Source of the DNA: Martinezella tropici
Lineage (GTDB): Bacteria; Pseudomonadota; Alphaproteobacteria; Rhizobiales; Rhizobiaceae
Assembly: GCF_003287875.1 (NCBI RefSeq)
Contig: NZ_QMKK01000044.1
Span: 222,928-286,927 of the forward strand
DNA: 64,000 nt
Direction: 5' to 3'
A program made the position numbers and the translations under genes. The notes under the pieces are model-generated. The model ran no database searches, was not told where the DNA came from, and saw only the letters and a list, made by a program, of their open reading frames with translations. Below, piece after piece: positions 50,617-58,195 of this stretch (the stretch's first letter is position 1; each line of letters opens with the position of its first letter).

Positions 50617-50763
50617 AGTGTCTTACTGGTTATGTCGGAGGTTGTGCGGTGCACGCCTTCCTTTGACCAAATTTGACGGCAAGAAGGCAGTTGTAAGCTT
50701 GGAAGGCTTGACCAGGGCGTTCAGCGGCGGCTGCCAAACAATTCTTGTGAGATCACTTTTAGC

Positions 50764-50784
50764 CGCCCGGTCTAGCGCCGGGCG
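50764..50784 (+). other. leader hairpin just upstream of tolQ
   Basis: CGCCCGG/CCGGGCG, 7-bp stem, 7-nt loop; 25 bp before the tolQ ATG. It lacks a T-tract, so it may modulate translation or mRNA stability, not terminate. Confidence 0.4.
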
Positions 50785-50808
50785 TTTGGATTCGGGGATT
50801 TTGGATCA

Positions 50809-51531
50809 ATGGAACAAGTAGCATTGGCGGCGGCCACCACACCGGACATCACCCTCTGGTCGCTCTTCATGCAGGCGGGCCTGGTAGTCAAGCTCGTGAT
50901 GATCGGCCTGCTGGCAGCGTCCGTATGGACCTGGGCGATCGTCATCGACAAATATCTGAGCTATGCGCGAGCGCGCCGGCAGTTCGATCATTTCGAGCAG
51001 GTCTTCTGGTCTGGCCAGTCGCTCGAAGAACTGTACCGCACGCTTTCGGAGCGCAACAATACGGGCCTCAGCGCCATCTTCGTCGCTGCCATGCGCGAAT
51101 GGAAGAAGTCCTTCGAGCGCGGCGCCCGCTCGCCGATCGGCCTGCAGATGCGTATCGACCGCGCCATGGACGTGACGCTGGCGCGTGAATCGGAACATTT
51201 GACGGCGCGCCTCGGATCGCTCGCGACCATCGGTTCTGCCGGTCCGTTCATCGGTCTTTTCGGTACGGTTGTCGGTATCATGACCTCGTTTCAGGCGATC
51301 GCCGGTTCGAAGTCGACCAACCTTGCGGTTGTTGCGCCTGGTATCGCCGAAGCGCTGCTGGCAACCGCCATCGGCCTGGTCGCCGCTATCCCCGCCGTTA
51401 TCGCTTACAACAAGTTTTCTGGCGATGCCGGCAAGCTCTCGGGCCGCATGGAAGGTTTCGCGGACGAATTCTCCGCCATCCTTTCGCGCCAGATCGATGA
51501 GAAGCTGCAGCCGCGTCAGGCAGCGCAGTAA
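50809..51531 (+). CDS. tolQ: Tol-Pal system proton-channel subunit TolQ
   Basis: A 240-residue inner-membrane protein with three helices (about residues 19-42, 135-160, 170-195), in the TolQ/ExbB/MotA family. Diagnostic are LGSLATIGSAGPFIGLFGTVVGIMTSFQAIAGSKSTNLAVVAPGIAEALLATAIGLVAAIPAVIAYN. With TolR it uses the proton gradient to drive TolA. The start ATG lies just after GGATCA. TolR begins 27 bp downstream. Confidence 0.96.
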   Translation: MEQVALAAATTPDITLWSLFMQAGLVVKLVMIGLLAASVWTWAIVIDKYLSYARARRQFDHFEQVFWSGQSLEELYRTLSERNNTGLSAIFVAAMREWKKSFERGARSPIGLQMRIDRAMDVTLARESEHLTARLGSLATIGSAGPFIGLFGTVVGIMTSFQAIAGSKSTNLAVVAPGIAEALLATAIGLVAAIPAVIAYNKFSGDAGKLSGRMEGFADEFSAILSRQIDEKLQPRQAAQ

Positions 51532-51558
51532 GTAGCGGACAGAACCGGAGTATTTCAC

Positions 51559-52017
51559 ATGGCAATGTCTGTTGGAGGCAAGGGTGGCGGCGGAGGCCGC
51601 CGGGGTGGTCGTCGCGGCGGAGGCCGGGGCGGCCCGATCGCCGATATCAACGTGACGCCGCTGGTCGACGTCATGCTCGTGCTGCTGATCATCTTCATGG
51701 TGGCGGCGCCGATGATGACATCGGGCGTGCCGATCGACCTGCCGCAGACCCAGGCAGGCGCACTGAACGCCCAGACCCAGCCGATCACCATCTCGATCAA
51801 GGCTGATGGCCAGGTGTTCCTGCAGGAAACGCAGATCGATGTCGCTGAAATCGCCGCCAAGCTGCAGGCGATCGCGACCACGGGCTACAACGAGCGCATT
51901 TTCGTGCGTGGCGACGGCAAGGCGCCTTACGGCGTGATCGCCGACGTCATGTCGCGTATCCAGGAAGCCGGTTACAAGAATATCGGCCTGGTTACGCAGC
52001 AGATAACGGACCACTGA
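51559..52017 (+). CDS. tolR: Tol-Pal system protein TolR
   Basis: A 152-residue ExbD/TolR protein. The N-terminus is glycine/arginine rich (GGKGGGGGRRGGRRGGGRGG), longer than in enteric TolR. The single helix contains the essential proton-carrying Asp (PLVDVMLVLLIIFMV). The periplasmic dimer domain follows from about residue 65. TolR and TolQ form the motor complex at the division site. tolA starts 9 bp after the stop. Confidence 0.95.
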   Translation: MAMSVGGKGGGGGRRGGRRGGGRGGPIADINVTPLVDVMLVLLIIFMVAAPMMTSGVPIDLPQTQAGALNAQTQPITISIKADGQVFLQETQIDVAEIAAKLQAIATTGYNERIFVRGDGKAPYGVIADVMSRIQEAGYKNIGLVTQQITDH

Positions 52018-52026
52018 CGAACCGAC

Positions 52027-53256
52027 ATGAAGCGCAGTCTCGCCACTTCTGCTGTCATTCACGTCCTGGTGCTGATCGGCGCCATGGTGTCGCTGAGTGC
52101 GCCGGCGCCGCTGGAGACGCCGGAAAGCACGGCAATGGATGTCGATATCGTGACGGCGGATCAACTGCAGCAGGGCGAGAAGAAGGCGCCGGTGACGGAT
52201 CACGCCGCGCGCAAGCCGACGACCAAGCAGGATCAGGTCGCCAACGCCCAGAATACCGGCGAGAACAAAGTCGACATCAAGAACCCTGTCGTGCCGACGC
52301 AAAGGCCGGAGAGCGACACGGCGGCCCTGGCGCCGAAGAAGGTGGATGCGCCAGTACCGCAGGACGATCCGAGGCCGAACGACGTCAAGACGATCGAGCA
52401 GAAGGAAACGGAAGCCGCCCCGAAGGAAGTGGCCGCCATTCCGCAGCAGAAACCAGACGTAACGCCCACTCCGACACCGAAGACGGACCCCACGCCGCCG
52501 ACGCCGAAGGCCGATGCAACGCCGACCCCGCCGACGCCGCAGCCGACCGAGCAGGCTGAAATCCAGCTGCCGAACAATGTTCCTGTGCCGGATATCAAGC
52601 CGCAGCCGACGCCGCCGAAGGCTGCCGAGCAGAAGCCGGAAGTCAAGCCGACGCCGAAGCCGGACGTGAAGGTGGCCGAGGCCAAGCCGACCGACAAGAC
52701 GACGACGCAGAGCACCAGCAAGACCACATCGGCTGACGACGGCAAGAAGGACGCTGACAAGAAGCGTCAGGCCCCGAAGGCCTCCAGCAAGGGCCTTGAC
52801 GATGGTCTCGCCGATCAGATCAACGACCTTCTAAACAACACTTCGTCGAAGGGTGGCGCGAAACGCTCGTCGCAGCAGGCTTCCGCAGGCGCCGATACCC
52901 AGGTCGCTTCGCTTGGCGGCAAGAAGTCGCTTGGCGCCGGAAAGCTCAGCCAGAGCCAACAGGACGGTTTGCGTGATCTGATCCAGAAATACTGGAACCT
53001 CCCACCTGGTCTTGAAGGCGGTGGCGACGTGCGAATCAAGGTGCACTTCAAGCTCGACAAATCCGGGCAGATCGTCGGTGAGCCGGAAGCGACGACGAAC
53101 GGTGGACCGGCTTCGACACAAAGTGCCATGCAGTCCGCCGCTATACGAGCGGTCCTTCGCGCGCAATCGGAGTTCATGACGATTCTTCCGGCGGACAAAT
53201 ATGAGGACTGGCAGGAAGTCGTCGTCAATTTCAGCGCAGCGGACCTGGGAATGTGA
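52027..53256 (+). CDS. tolA: Tol-Pal system protein TolA
   Basis: A 409-residue inner-membrane-anchored protein. One N-terminal helix (about residues 6-24) is followed by a long low-complexity Pro/Lys/Ala/Thr-rich domain II (about residues 60-260, TPTPPTPQPTEQAEIQ style) that spans the periplasm. The C-terminal TolA-C domain (about 300-409) includes DGLRDLIQKYWNLPPGLEGG and VRIKVHFKLDKSGQIVGEPEA. It connects to Pal and TolB. Its TGA overlaps an ATG that opens the next short cistron. Confidence 0.93.
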   Translation: MKRSLATSAVIHVLVLIGAMVSLSAPAPLETPESTAMDVDIVTADQLQQGEKKAPVTDHAARKPTTKQDQVANAQNTGENKVDIKNPVVPTQRPESDTAALAPKKVDAPVPQDDPRPNDVKTIEQKETEAAPKEVAAIPQQKPDVTPTPTPKTDPTPPTPKADATPTPPTPQPTEQAEIQLPNNVPVPDIKPQPTPPKAAEQKPEVKPTPKPDVKVAEAKPTDKTTTQSTSKTTSADDGKKDADKKRQAPKASSKGLDDGLADQINDLLNNTSSKGGAKRSSQQASAGADTQVASLGGKKSLGAGKLSQSQQDGLRDLIQKYWNLPPGLEGGGDVRIKVHFKLDKSGQIVGEPEATTNGGPASTQSAMQSAAIRAVLRAQSEFMTILPADKYEDWQEVVVNFSAADLGM

Positions 53257-53558
53257 TGCGGAAAGTGCGGCTTTTGACGAATCACTGTCCATGCATCGGC
53301 ACTCCGGATATTCCCGGCCCGAAGGACGTTCATATTCGGACCTACCTGAAGCTTGATAGCAATGGACGGATCGCGGGAGAATCCGATGTCGTCCCGCGGG
53401 GCGGTCCAGGGAAGACTCAAAAAATCGTGGTGGCAAATGCGATGCGTACCGTCCTTCGGGCGGCATCCTTCAAGAACCTGCCGCAAGCTCAATTCGATAA
53501 TGAAACTAGCCGGGTCGACGTCCTACAGGACTTCGATCCCGGCCACATGGCGCTTTAA
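53256..53558 (+). CDS. TolA C-terminal-domain-like small protein (uncharacterised)
   Basis: A 100-residue frame between tolA and tolB. It has no signal peptide or membrane helix; the middle DVHIRTYLKLDSNGRIAGE aligns with DVRIKVHFKLDKSGQIVGE of TolA, with GGP-x-x-TQ and A-x-R-x-VLRA matching further on. It looks like a tandem-duplicated and diverged TolA C-domain without anchor or domain II. Its ATG overlaps the tolA stop (TGATG) and its TAA overlaps an ATG of tolB (TAATG), so it is positioned for translational coupling. Functional or relic is undecided; the intact frame argues for use. Confidence 0.68.
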   Translation: MRKVRLLTNHCPCIGTPDIPGPKDVHIRTYLKLDSNGRIAGESDVVPRGGPGKTQKIVVANAMRTVLRAASFKNLPQAQFDNETSRVDVLQDFDPGHMAL

Positions 53559-53578
53559 TGCTGAAAGGCTTGGCACAT

Positions 53579-54883
53579 ATGATCAGAAAATCCCTCGTTC
53601 GTCTCCTGCTGGTGCTGGCAGGCCTGACCGCAGTCCTTGCCACTCCGGCCTATGCCGTGGTCGAGCTCAACATCAACAAGGGCAACGTCCAGCCGATGCC
53701 GATCGCTATCACCGACCTTCTGTCGAATGATAGCCTTGGCCCGCAGATCTCGGGTGTGATCGCAGCCGATCTGCAGCGCTCCGGATTGTTCGCGCCGATC
53801 AACAAGCAGGCCTTCATCGAGAAGATCACCAATCCGGATTCGACCCCGCGCTTCCAGGACTGGACATCGATTAATGCGCAGGCGCTGGTCACCGGCCGCG
53901 TGACGCAGGAAGGCGGCCGCCTTCGTGCAGAGTTCCGCCTGTGGGACACGTTCGGCAACAGCCAGATGATCGGTCAGCAGTTCTTCGCCCAGCCGGACAA
54001 CTGGCGCCGTGTCGCGCACATCATTGCCGATGCGATCTACCAGAAGATCACCGGCGAGAAGGGTTACTTCGACACGCGTGTCGTTTTCGTTGCCGAAAGC
54101 GGCCCGAAGACGGCCCGCAAGACGCAGCTGGGCATCATGGACCAGGACGGCGCCAACGTCCGCATGCTGACCGACGGCAGCGATCTCGTGCTGACGCCGC
54201 GCTTCTCGCCGAACCGGCAGGAGGTGACCTATATGTCCTTCGCCAATCAGCAGCCGCGCGTCTATCTGCTGCAGCTGCAGACAGGCCAGCGCGAACTGGT
54301 CGGCAACTTCCCCGGCATGACCTTCTCGCCGCGCTTCTCGCCGGATGGCCAGCGCGTGATCATGAGCCTGCAGCAGGAAGGCAATGCCAATATCTACACG
54401 ATGGACCTGCGCTCGCGCACGACGACACGCCTGACCTCGACGGCCGCCATCGACACTTCGCCGTCCTATTCGCCCGACGGCTCGCAGATCGCCTTCGAAA
54501 GCGACCGCGGCGGAAAGCCGCAGATCTATGTGATGGGTGCGGACGGTTCCAACCAGCGCCGCATTTCCTTCGGTGACGGTTCGTACTCCACGCCGGTCTG
54601 GTCGCCGCGCGGCGATCTCATCGCCTTCACCAAGCAGTCCGGCGGAAGCTTCTCCATCGGCGTCATGAAGACCGACGGTTCGGGCGAGCGACTGCTGACC
54701 ACGGGCTTCCACAACGAAGGTCCGACCTGGGCACCGAACGGCCGCGTCATCATGTTCTTCCGCCAGCCGGCCGGTTCAGGCGGCCCGCAGCTCTATTCGA
54801 TCGACCTGACCGGCTATAACGAACAGAAGATCCCGACTCCCGGCTTTGCTTCCGACCCGGCATGGTCGCCGCTTCTCGAGTAG
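53579..54883 (+). CDS. tolB: Tol-Pal system beta-propeller protein TolB
   Basis: A 434-residue periplasmic protein. The signal peptide (MIRKSLVRLLLVLAGLTAVLATPAYA) is cut before VVELN. The N-terminal domain (TolB_N) is followed by a six-bladed propeller made of repeats such as TPRFSPNRQEVTYMSF and SPRFSPDGQRVIMSL. TolB binds Pal and the TolA C-domain. The start at 53579 gives a clean signal peptide; an in-frame ATG at 53558 (TAATG with the previous cistron) would add 7 residues. Confidence 0.95.
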   Translation: MIRKSLVRLLLVLAGLTAVLATPAYAVVELNINKGNVQPMPIAITDLLSNDSLGPQISGVIAADLQRSGLFAPINKQAFIEKITNPDSTPRFQDWTSINAQALVTGRVTQEGGRLRAEFRLWDTFGNSQMIGQQFFAQPDNWRRVAHIIADAIYQKITGEKGYFDTRVVFVAESGPKTARKTQLGIMDQDGANVRMLTDGSDLVLTPRFSPNRQEVTYMSFANQQPRVYLLQLQTGQRELVGNFPGMTFSPRFSPDGQRVIMSLQQEGNANIYTMDLRSRTTTRLTSTAAIDTSPSYSPDGSQIAFESDRGGKPQIYVMGADGSNQRRISFGDGSYSTPVWSPRGDLIAFTKQSGGSFSIGVMKTDGSGERLLTTGFHNEGPTWAPNGRVIMFFRQPAGSGGPQLYSIDLTGYNEQKIPTPGFASDPAWSPLLE

Positions 54884-54953
54884 TGAAGGACCTGCCACGT
54901 TATCGCCGCAAAGTCCTGTGAGTGGACCTTTTCGGGACGATTTTAGGACATCA

Positions 54954-54961
54954 TTAACCAT
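54954..54961 (+). promoter_or_regulatory. CtrA-type TTAACCAT motif upstream of pal
   Basis: The octamer TTAACCAT, 75-82 bp before the pal start, is the same as that in the tolQ promoter region. A GANTC methylation site (GAATC, 54971-54975) is close by. Confidence 0.35.
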
Positions 54962-55035
54962 ATTTGTTGGAATCGGATTAACCGAACCCGGTTACAGTCT
55001 GGCAACCCTGATAGAGACTTAAGGAGAGACCGGCT

Positions 55036-55569
55036 ATGAGCCGCATCGCAACCCCGGCCGTTGGCCACATGCAAAACCTCGCCCGCAACCCGATCATGAT
55101 CGCGCTTTTCGTCGGCCTTTCTCTGGCTGGCTGCGCTTCCAAAAAGGGTCTGCCGAACGATGCCAACGGTCTCGGCCTGAACGGTGCCGGCAATGCTACT
55201 CCGGGTTCGCCGCAAGACTTCACGGTCAATGTCGGCGATCGCATCTTCTTCGATACCGACAGCACCTCGATCCGCTCCGACGCCGCTCAGACGCTCGACC
55301 GTCAGGCTCAGTGGCTCGCCCGCTATCCGAACTATGCGATCACCGTCGAAGGCCATGCCGACGAGCGCGGCACGCGTGAATACAACCTGGCCCTCGGCGC
55401 TCGCCGCGCCGCTGCCACCCGTGATTATCTCGCTTCGCGCGGTGTCCCGGCCAAGCGCATGAAGACGATCTCTTACGGCAAGGAACGTCCGGTCGCTACC
55501 TGCGACGATATTTCCTGCTGGTCGCAGAACCGCCGCGCCGTCACCGTGCTCAACGGCGCCGGTTCCTGA
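55036..55569 (+). CDS. pal: Peptidoglycan-associated lipoprotein Pal
   Basis: A 177-residue outer-membrane lipoprotein. The lipobox is LSLAGC, with the acylated Cys at about residue 33; the leader is longer than usual (MSRIATPAVGHMQNLARNP before the hydrophobic run). The OmpA-like domain (about 65-175) has the peptidoglycan-binding motif VEGHADERGTREYNLALGARRA. In Brucella the same protein is Omp16. GGAGAG precedes the ATG. A terminator follows within 30 bp. Confidence 0.95.
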   Translation: MSRIATPAVGHMQNLARNPIMIALFVGLSLAGCASKKGLPNDANGLGLNGAGNATPGSPQDFTVNVGDRIFFDTDSTSIRSDAAQTLDRQAQWLARYPNYAITVEGHADERGTREYNLALGARRAAATRDYLASRGVPAKRMKTISYGKERPVATCDDISCWSQNRRAVTVLNGAGS

Positions 55570-55596
55570 TAGGTCAAAAGCCAGTCGAGAATGTAT

Positions 55597-55628
55597 AAAG
55601 GCGGCCTCCCAGCCGCCTTTACTTTTTT
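55597..55628 (+). terminator. rho-independent terminator of pal
   Basis: A perfect 9-bp stem (AAAGGCGGC/GCCGCCTTT), a 6-nt loop and a tract with six T. It is 28 bp after the pal stop and separates pal from cpoB. Confidence 0.88.
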
Positions 55629-55728
55629 GACCACACTTTGGCCGAACTCCGTTGCTTTTTGAGAGCAATTGTAAAAATCTCCTGTTCGAGCCCTTGGCCC
55701 GAAGAATCAATGAGACAGGACGATCCAT

Positions 55729-56742
55729 ATGAGAAAACTTGTCGTGGCGAGCATGCTTTGTCTCGCTGCCTTCGCAGGTAGTGAGCGTGATGCTTCTGCC
55801 TTGTCGCTGTTCGGAATCCACCTCGGAGGCCGTGATGCCTCCACGCAGTCGGCTTCCAGCAACGTGTATCAGAGACAAGCGCAATACGGCCAGGCACCGG
55901 TCGTCAATGTTCAAAGCAGCGATGCCGAGATCCGACTGCAGCAGCTGGAAGATCAGATGCGCCAGCTGAACGGCCGTGTCGAGGAAATGAGCTATCAGCT
56001 GCTGCAGATGCAGGAACAGATCCGCAAGACGCAGGAAGACAATGAATTTCGTTTCCAGCAGCTGGAAAAGCGCGGTGGCGCGCCGGCTGCAGGCAGCACA
56101 ATGAAGAAGAGCGAAGCCGATGTTCCGGCATCGGGCTCCGGCGGCCAGCGGCAGGATGATATTGCCGGCGTCATCGGCGATTCGCAGAACAATGACGTCG
56201 CTTCCCAACAGGGAAGCGGCTCGGGCAAGCCGCCGAGCCAGCTTGGTTCGATCCAGTTCGACCAGGGCGGCAAGCAGGTCGGCTCCTCTATTTCGGGGGC
56301 CAACAATGGCTCGGGCGCGCCGCCGAGCGCCGGCTCCGGGACACAGACCGCCTCGCTTGGCAATGAAAACGATCAGTACAAGGCCGCTTATGGCCATGTC
56401 CTGTCGGGTGACTATAGTGTCGCCGAACAGGAGTTCCGCCAGTATCTCGACAGCTATCCGAGCAGCACGCGGGCCGCGGATGCGAATTTCTGGCTCGGAG
56501 AGGCGCTATACTCGCAGGGCAAGTACAACGACGCCGCCAAGACCTTCCTCAATGCGCATCAGAAATATAGCGGCTCGGAGAAGGCACCTGAAATGCTCCT
56601 GAAGCTCGGGATGTCGCTCGCCGCGCTTGACAACAAGGATACGGCCTGCGCCACGCTTCGCGAAGTGACCAAGCGCTACCCGAAGGCCTCGAAAGCCGTG
56701 ACCGGCAAGGTCGCCAGCGAAGAGAAGCGGCTTGCCTGCTGA
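55729..56742 (+). CDS. cpoB: Cell division coordinator CpoB (YbgF)
   Basis: A 337-residue periplasmic protein with a signal peptide (MRKLVVASMLCLAAFAG..., cleavage near SAL). A trimerising coiled coil (about residues 65-110; IRLQQLEDQMRQLNGRVEEMSYQLLQMQEQI) is followed by a Gly/Ser-rich linker and tandem TPRs from about 215 (YKAAYGHVLSGDYSVAEQEFRQYLDSYPSS, ADANFWLGEALYSQGKYNDAAKTFLNAHQKY). It links Tol-Pal to septal peptidoglycan synthesis. tilS starts 5 bp downstream. Confidence 0.92.
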   Translation: MRKLVVASMLCLAAFAGSERDASALSLFGIHLGGRDASTQSASSNVYQRQAQYGQAPVVNVQSSDAEIRLQQLEDQMRQLNGRVEEMSYQLLQMQEQIRKTQEDNEFRFQQLEKRGGAPAAGSTMKKSEADVPASGSGGQRQDDIAGVIGDSQNNDVASQQGSGSGKPPSQLGSIQFDQGGKQVGSSISGANNGSGAPPSAGSGTQTASLGNENDQYKAAYGHVLSGDYSVAEQEFRQYLDSYPSSTRAADANFWLGEALYSQGKYNDAAKTFLNAHQKYSGSEKAPEMLLKLGMSLAALDNKDTACATLREVTKRYPKASKAVTGKVASEEKRLAC

Positions 56743-56747
56743 GCGCC

Positions 56748-58079
56748 ATGTCCATTGACGCTGTGACCGGCGGTGCCACAGCCCTCATGCCAGAAGCCGC
56801 CGCGACTGTATTCCTGCAATCCCTATCGACACCTGCTCATATTCTGGTTGCCGTTTCCGGCGGCAGCGATTCCATCGGGCTCTTGATTGCCCTTGACGAG
56901 CAGCTGAAATCCCATTCCCGCAGAGATATCACCCTTAGCGCCGCGACCATCGACCATGGGCTGCGCGCTGCCGCGGCAGACGAGGCGCGAGAGGTCGCAG
57001 CACTCTGCGCTTTGCGCGGCATTCCCCATTTTACCCGTCGCTGGGAGGGCGAGAAGCCGGCAACCGGCCTCATGGCCGCGGCGCGCGAGGCTCGCTATGA
57101 ATTGCTCGCCGATCTTGCCGAGGAGATTTCGGGCAATCTCATCGTCACCGCGCACACCATGGATGATCAGCGTGAGACCATGGTCATGCGCGGCAAGCGC
57201 CGGCTGGCGGAGGTAGACGGCCTTGGCACCGGCATCGCCGACGCGATGCTATTTGACCGGCGCATCTGGATTGTCAGGCCGTTTCTGGCCTGCCGGCGGA
57301 TGGATATCAGACCTTGGCTCAAGATGCGCGGCATATCCTGGCTCGATGACCCCAGCAACGCAGATATGAGATATGAGCGCGTGCGTACGCGCATGGAACT
57401 TGAAGCGGATGCGTCGGGATCGCTTTCGGGCGATGGCGGCGCCGGTCGCGCCGCGCTATCCGGGAAGGCGGCCGCATGGCTGGACGACCACGTCACTATC
57501 CATGCGAATGCGCTTTGCGTCATCGATCGATCCGGCCTTTCGACCGATAAAGCGGTTGTCGCCTATGCCTTGTCTTACCTTGCCGCCGTCTTCGGTGGCA
57601 GGACTTATGCGCCGGGGCGCGCGCAAATGCAGCGTGTTCTCGAATTTGTGAACGGCGCGGATCCCGGCCGGCGTACGGCCGGTGGCGTGGTCTTCGACCT
57701 GCGCCGCGATGGGCTCTACCTCATGCGGGAAAGCCGCAATATCGCCCCACTGTCGCTCGCACCAGGCAAAAAGGGCAATTGGGACGGCCGCTTCGAAATA
57801 AGCAATTCGGGCCGTGTGCCCCTCGTCGTGCGCCCCGCCGGAACGGAGAATGCGGCGATTTTCCCGTCGAATCTGCCGAAAGGAGCCGCGCGGCGCGCCG
57901 GGGCAGCGCTGCCGGTGATGACGACGGACGTGGGGACAAAGGCGGCGTCGGTTGCGGTCGTGCCCTATCTCGCGCCTTTCGACCGCTTTTTGACACGATT
58001 CGACCTCACATTCGCGGATCGGCTTTCAATCGCTTTTGGACGTGAGGCCTATATGCGGCCGCCGGTTTCGGTCCTATAG
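56748..58079 (+). CDS. tilS: tRNA(Ile)-lysidine synthase
   Basis: A 443-residue PP-loop ATPase that puts lysine on C34 of the CAU-anticodon tRNA(Ile). The PP-loop SGGSDS is at residues 38-43, followed by ATIDHGLRAAAADEAREVAALC and TAHTMDDQRETMVMRG. The C-terminal extension of about 120 residues is only loosely conserved, as usual in alphaproteobacteria. It is likely co-transcribed with cpoB. Essential in bacteria with this decoding system. Confidence 0.93.
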   Translation: MSIDAVTGGATALMPEAAATVFLQSLSTPAHILVAVSGGSDSIGLLIALDEQLKSHSRRDITLSAATIDHGLRAAAADEAREVAALCALRGIPHFTRRWEGEKPATGLMAAAREARYELLADLAEEISGNLIVTAHTMDDQRETMVMRGKRRLAEVDGLGTGIADAMLFDRRIWIVRPFLACRRMDIRPWLKMRGISWLDDPSNADMRYERVRTRMELEADASGSLSGDGGAGRAALSGKAAAWLDDHVTIHANALCVIDRSGLSTDKAVVAYALSYLAAVFGGRTYAPGRAQMQRVLEFVNGADPGRRTAGGVVFDLRRDGLYLMRESRNIAPLSLAPGKKGNWDGRFEISNSGRVPLVVRPAGTENAAIFPSNLPKGAARRAGAALPVMTTDVGTKAASVAVVPYLAPFDRFLTRFDLTFADRLSIAFGREAYMRPPVSVL

Positions 58080-58154
58080 ACGGAAAAAACATGTGGCGGC
58101 GCGGTTTGCCTTGGCAAGGGCTTGGCGCAACCCTATGTTAGAGGTCAAGTAATG

Positions 58155-58172
58155 CCGCCGCTCAAGCGGCGG
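58155..58172 (+). other. hairpin in the ftsH leader
   Basis: CCGCCGCT/AGCGGCGG, an 8-bp inverted repeat with a 2-nt centre (CA), 23 bp before the ftsH start codon. It has no T-tract and could limit ribosome access; a heat-labile role is speculative. Confidence 0.4.
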
Positions 58173-58195
58173 AAGTTTCAGTGCTGGGGAGTTCG

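Larger units (their letters stand above)
50382..50808. other. 427-bp region upstream of tolQ
   Basis: A promoter candidate (50588-50616) and a leader hairpin (50764-50784) are seen. The 50618-50821 open frame has no homology and is not called. The 5' untranslated leader of tolQ would be about 190 nt. Confidence 0.5.

Noticed and set aside
50618..50821. 67-codon plus-strand open frame upstream of tolQ
   Set aside because: No start signal, composition unlike a gene, and it overlaps the tolQ start.
58100..58195. heat-shock (RpoH) promoter upstream of ftsH
   Set aside because: A CTTGGC and CCCTAT pair exists at about 15 bp, but the match to consensus is too poor to list as a feature.
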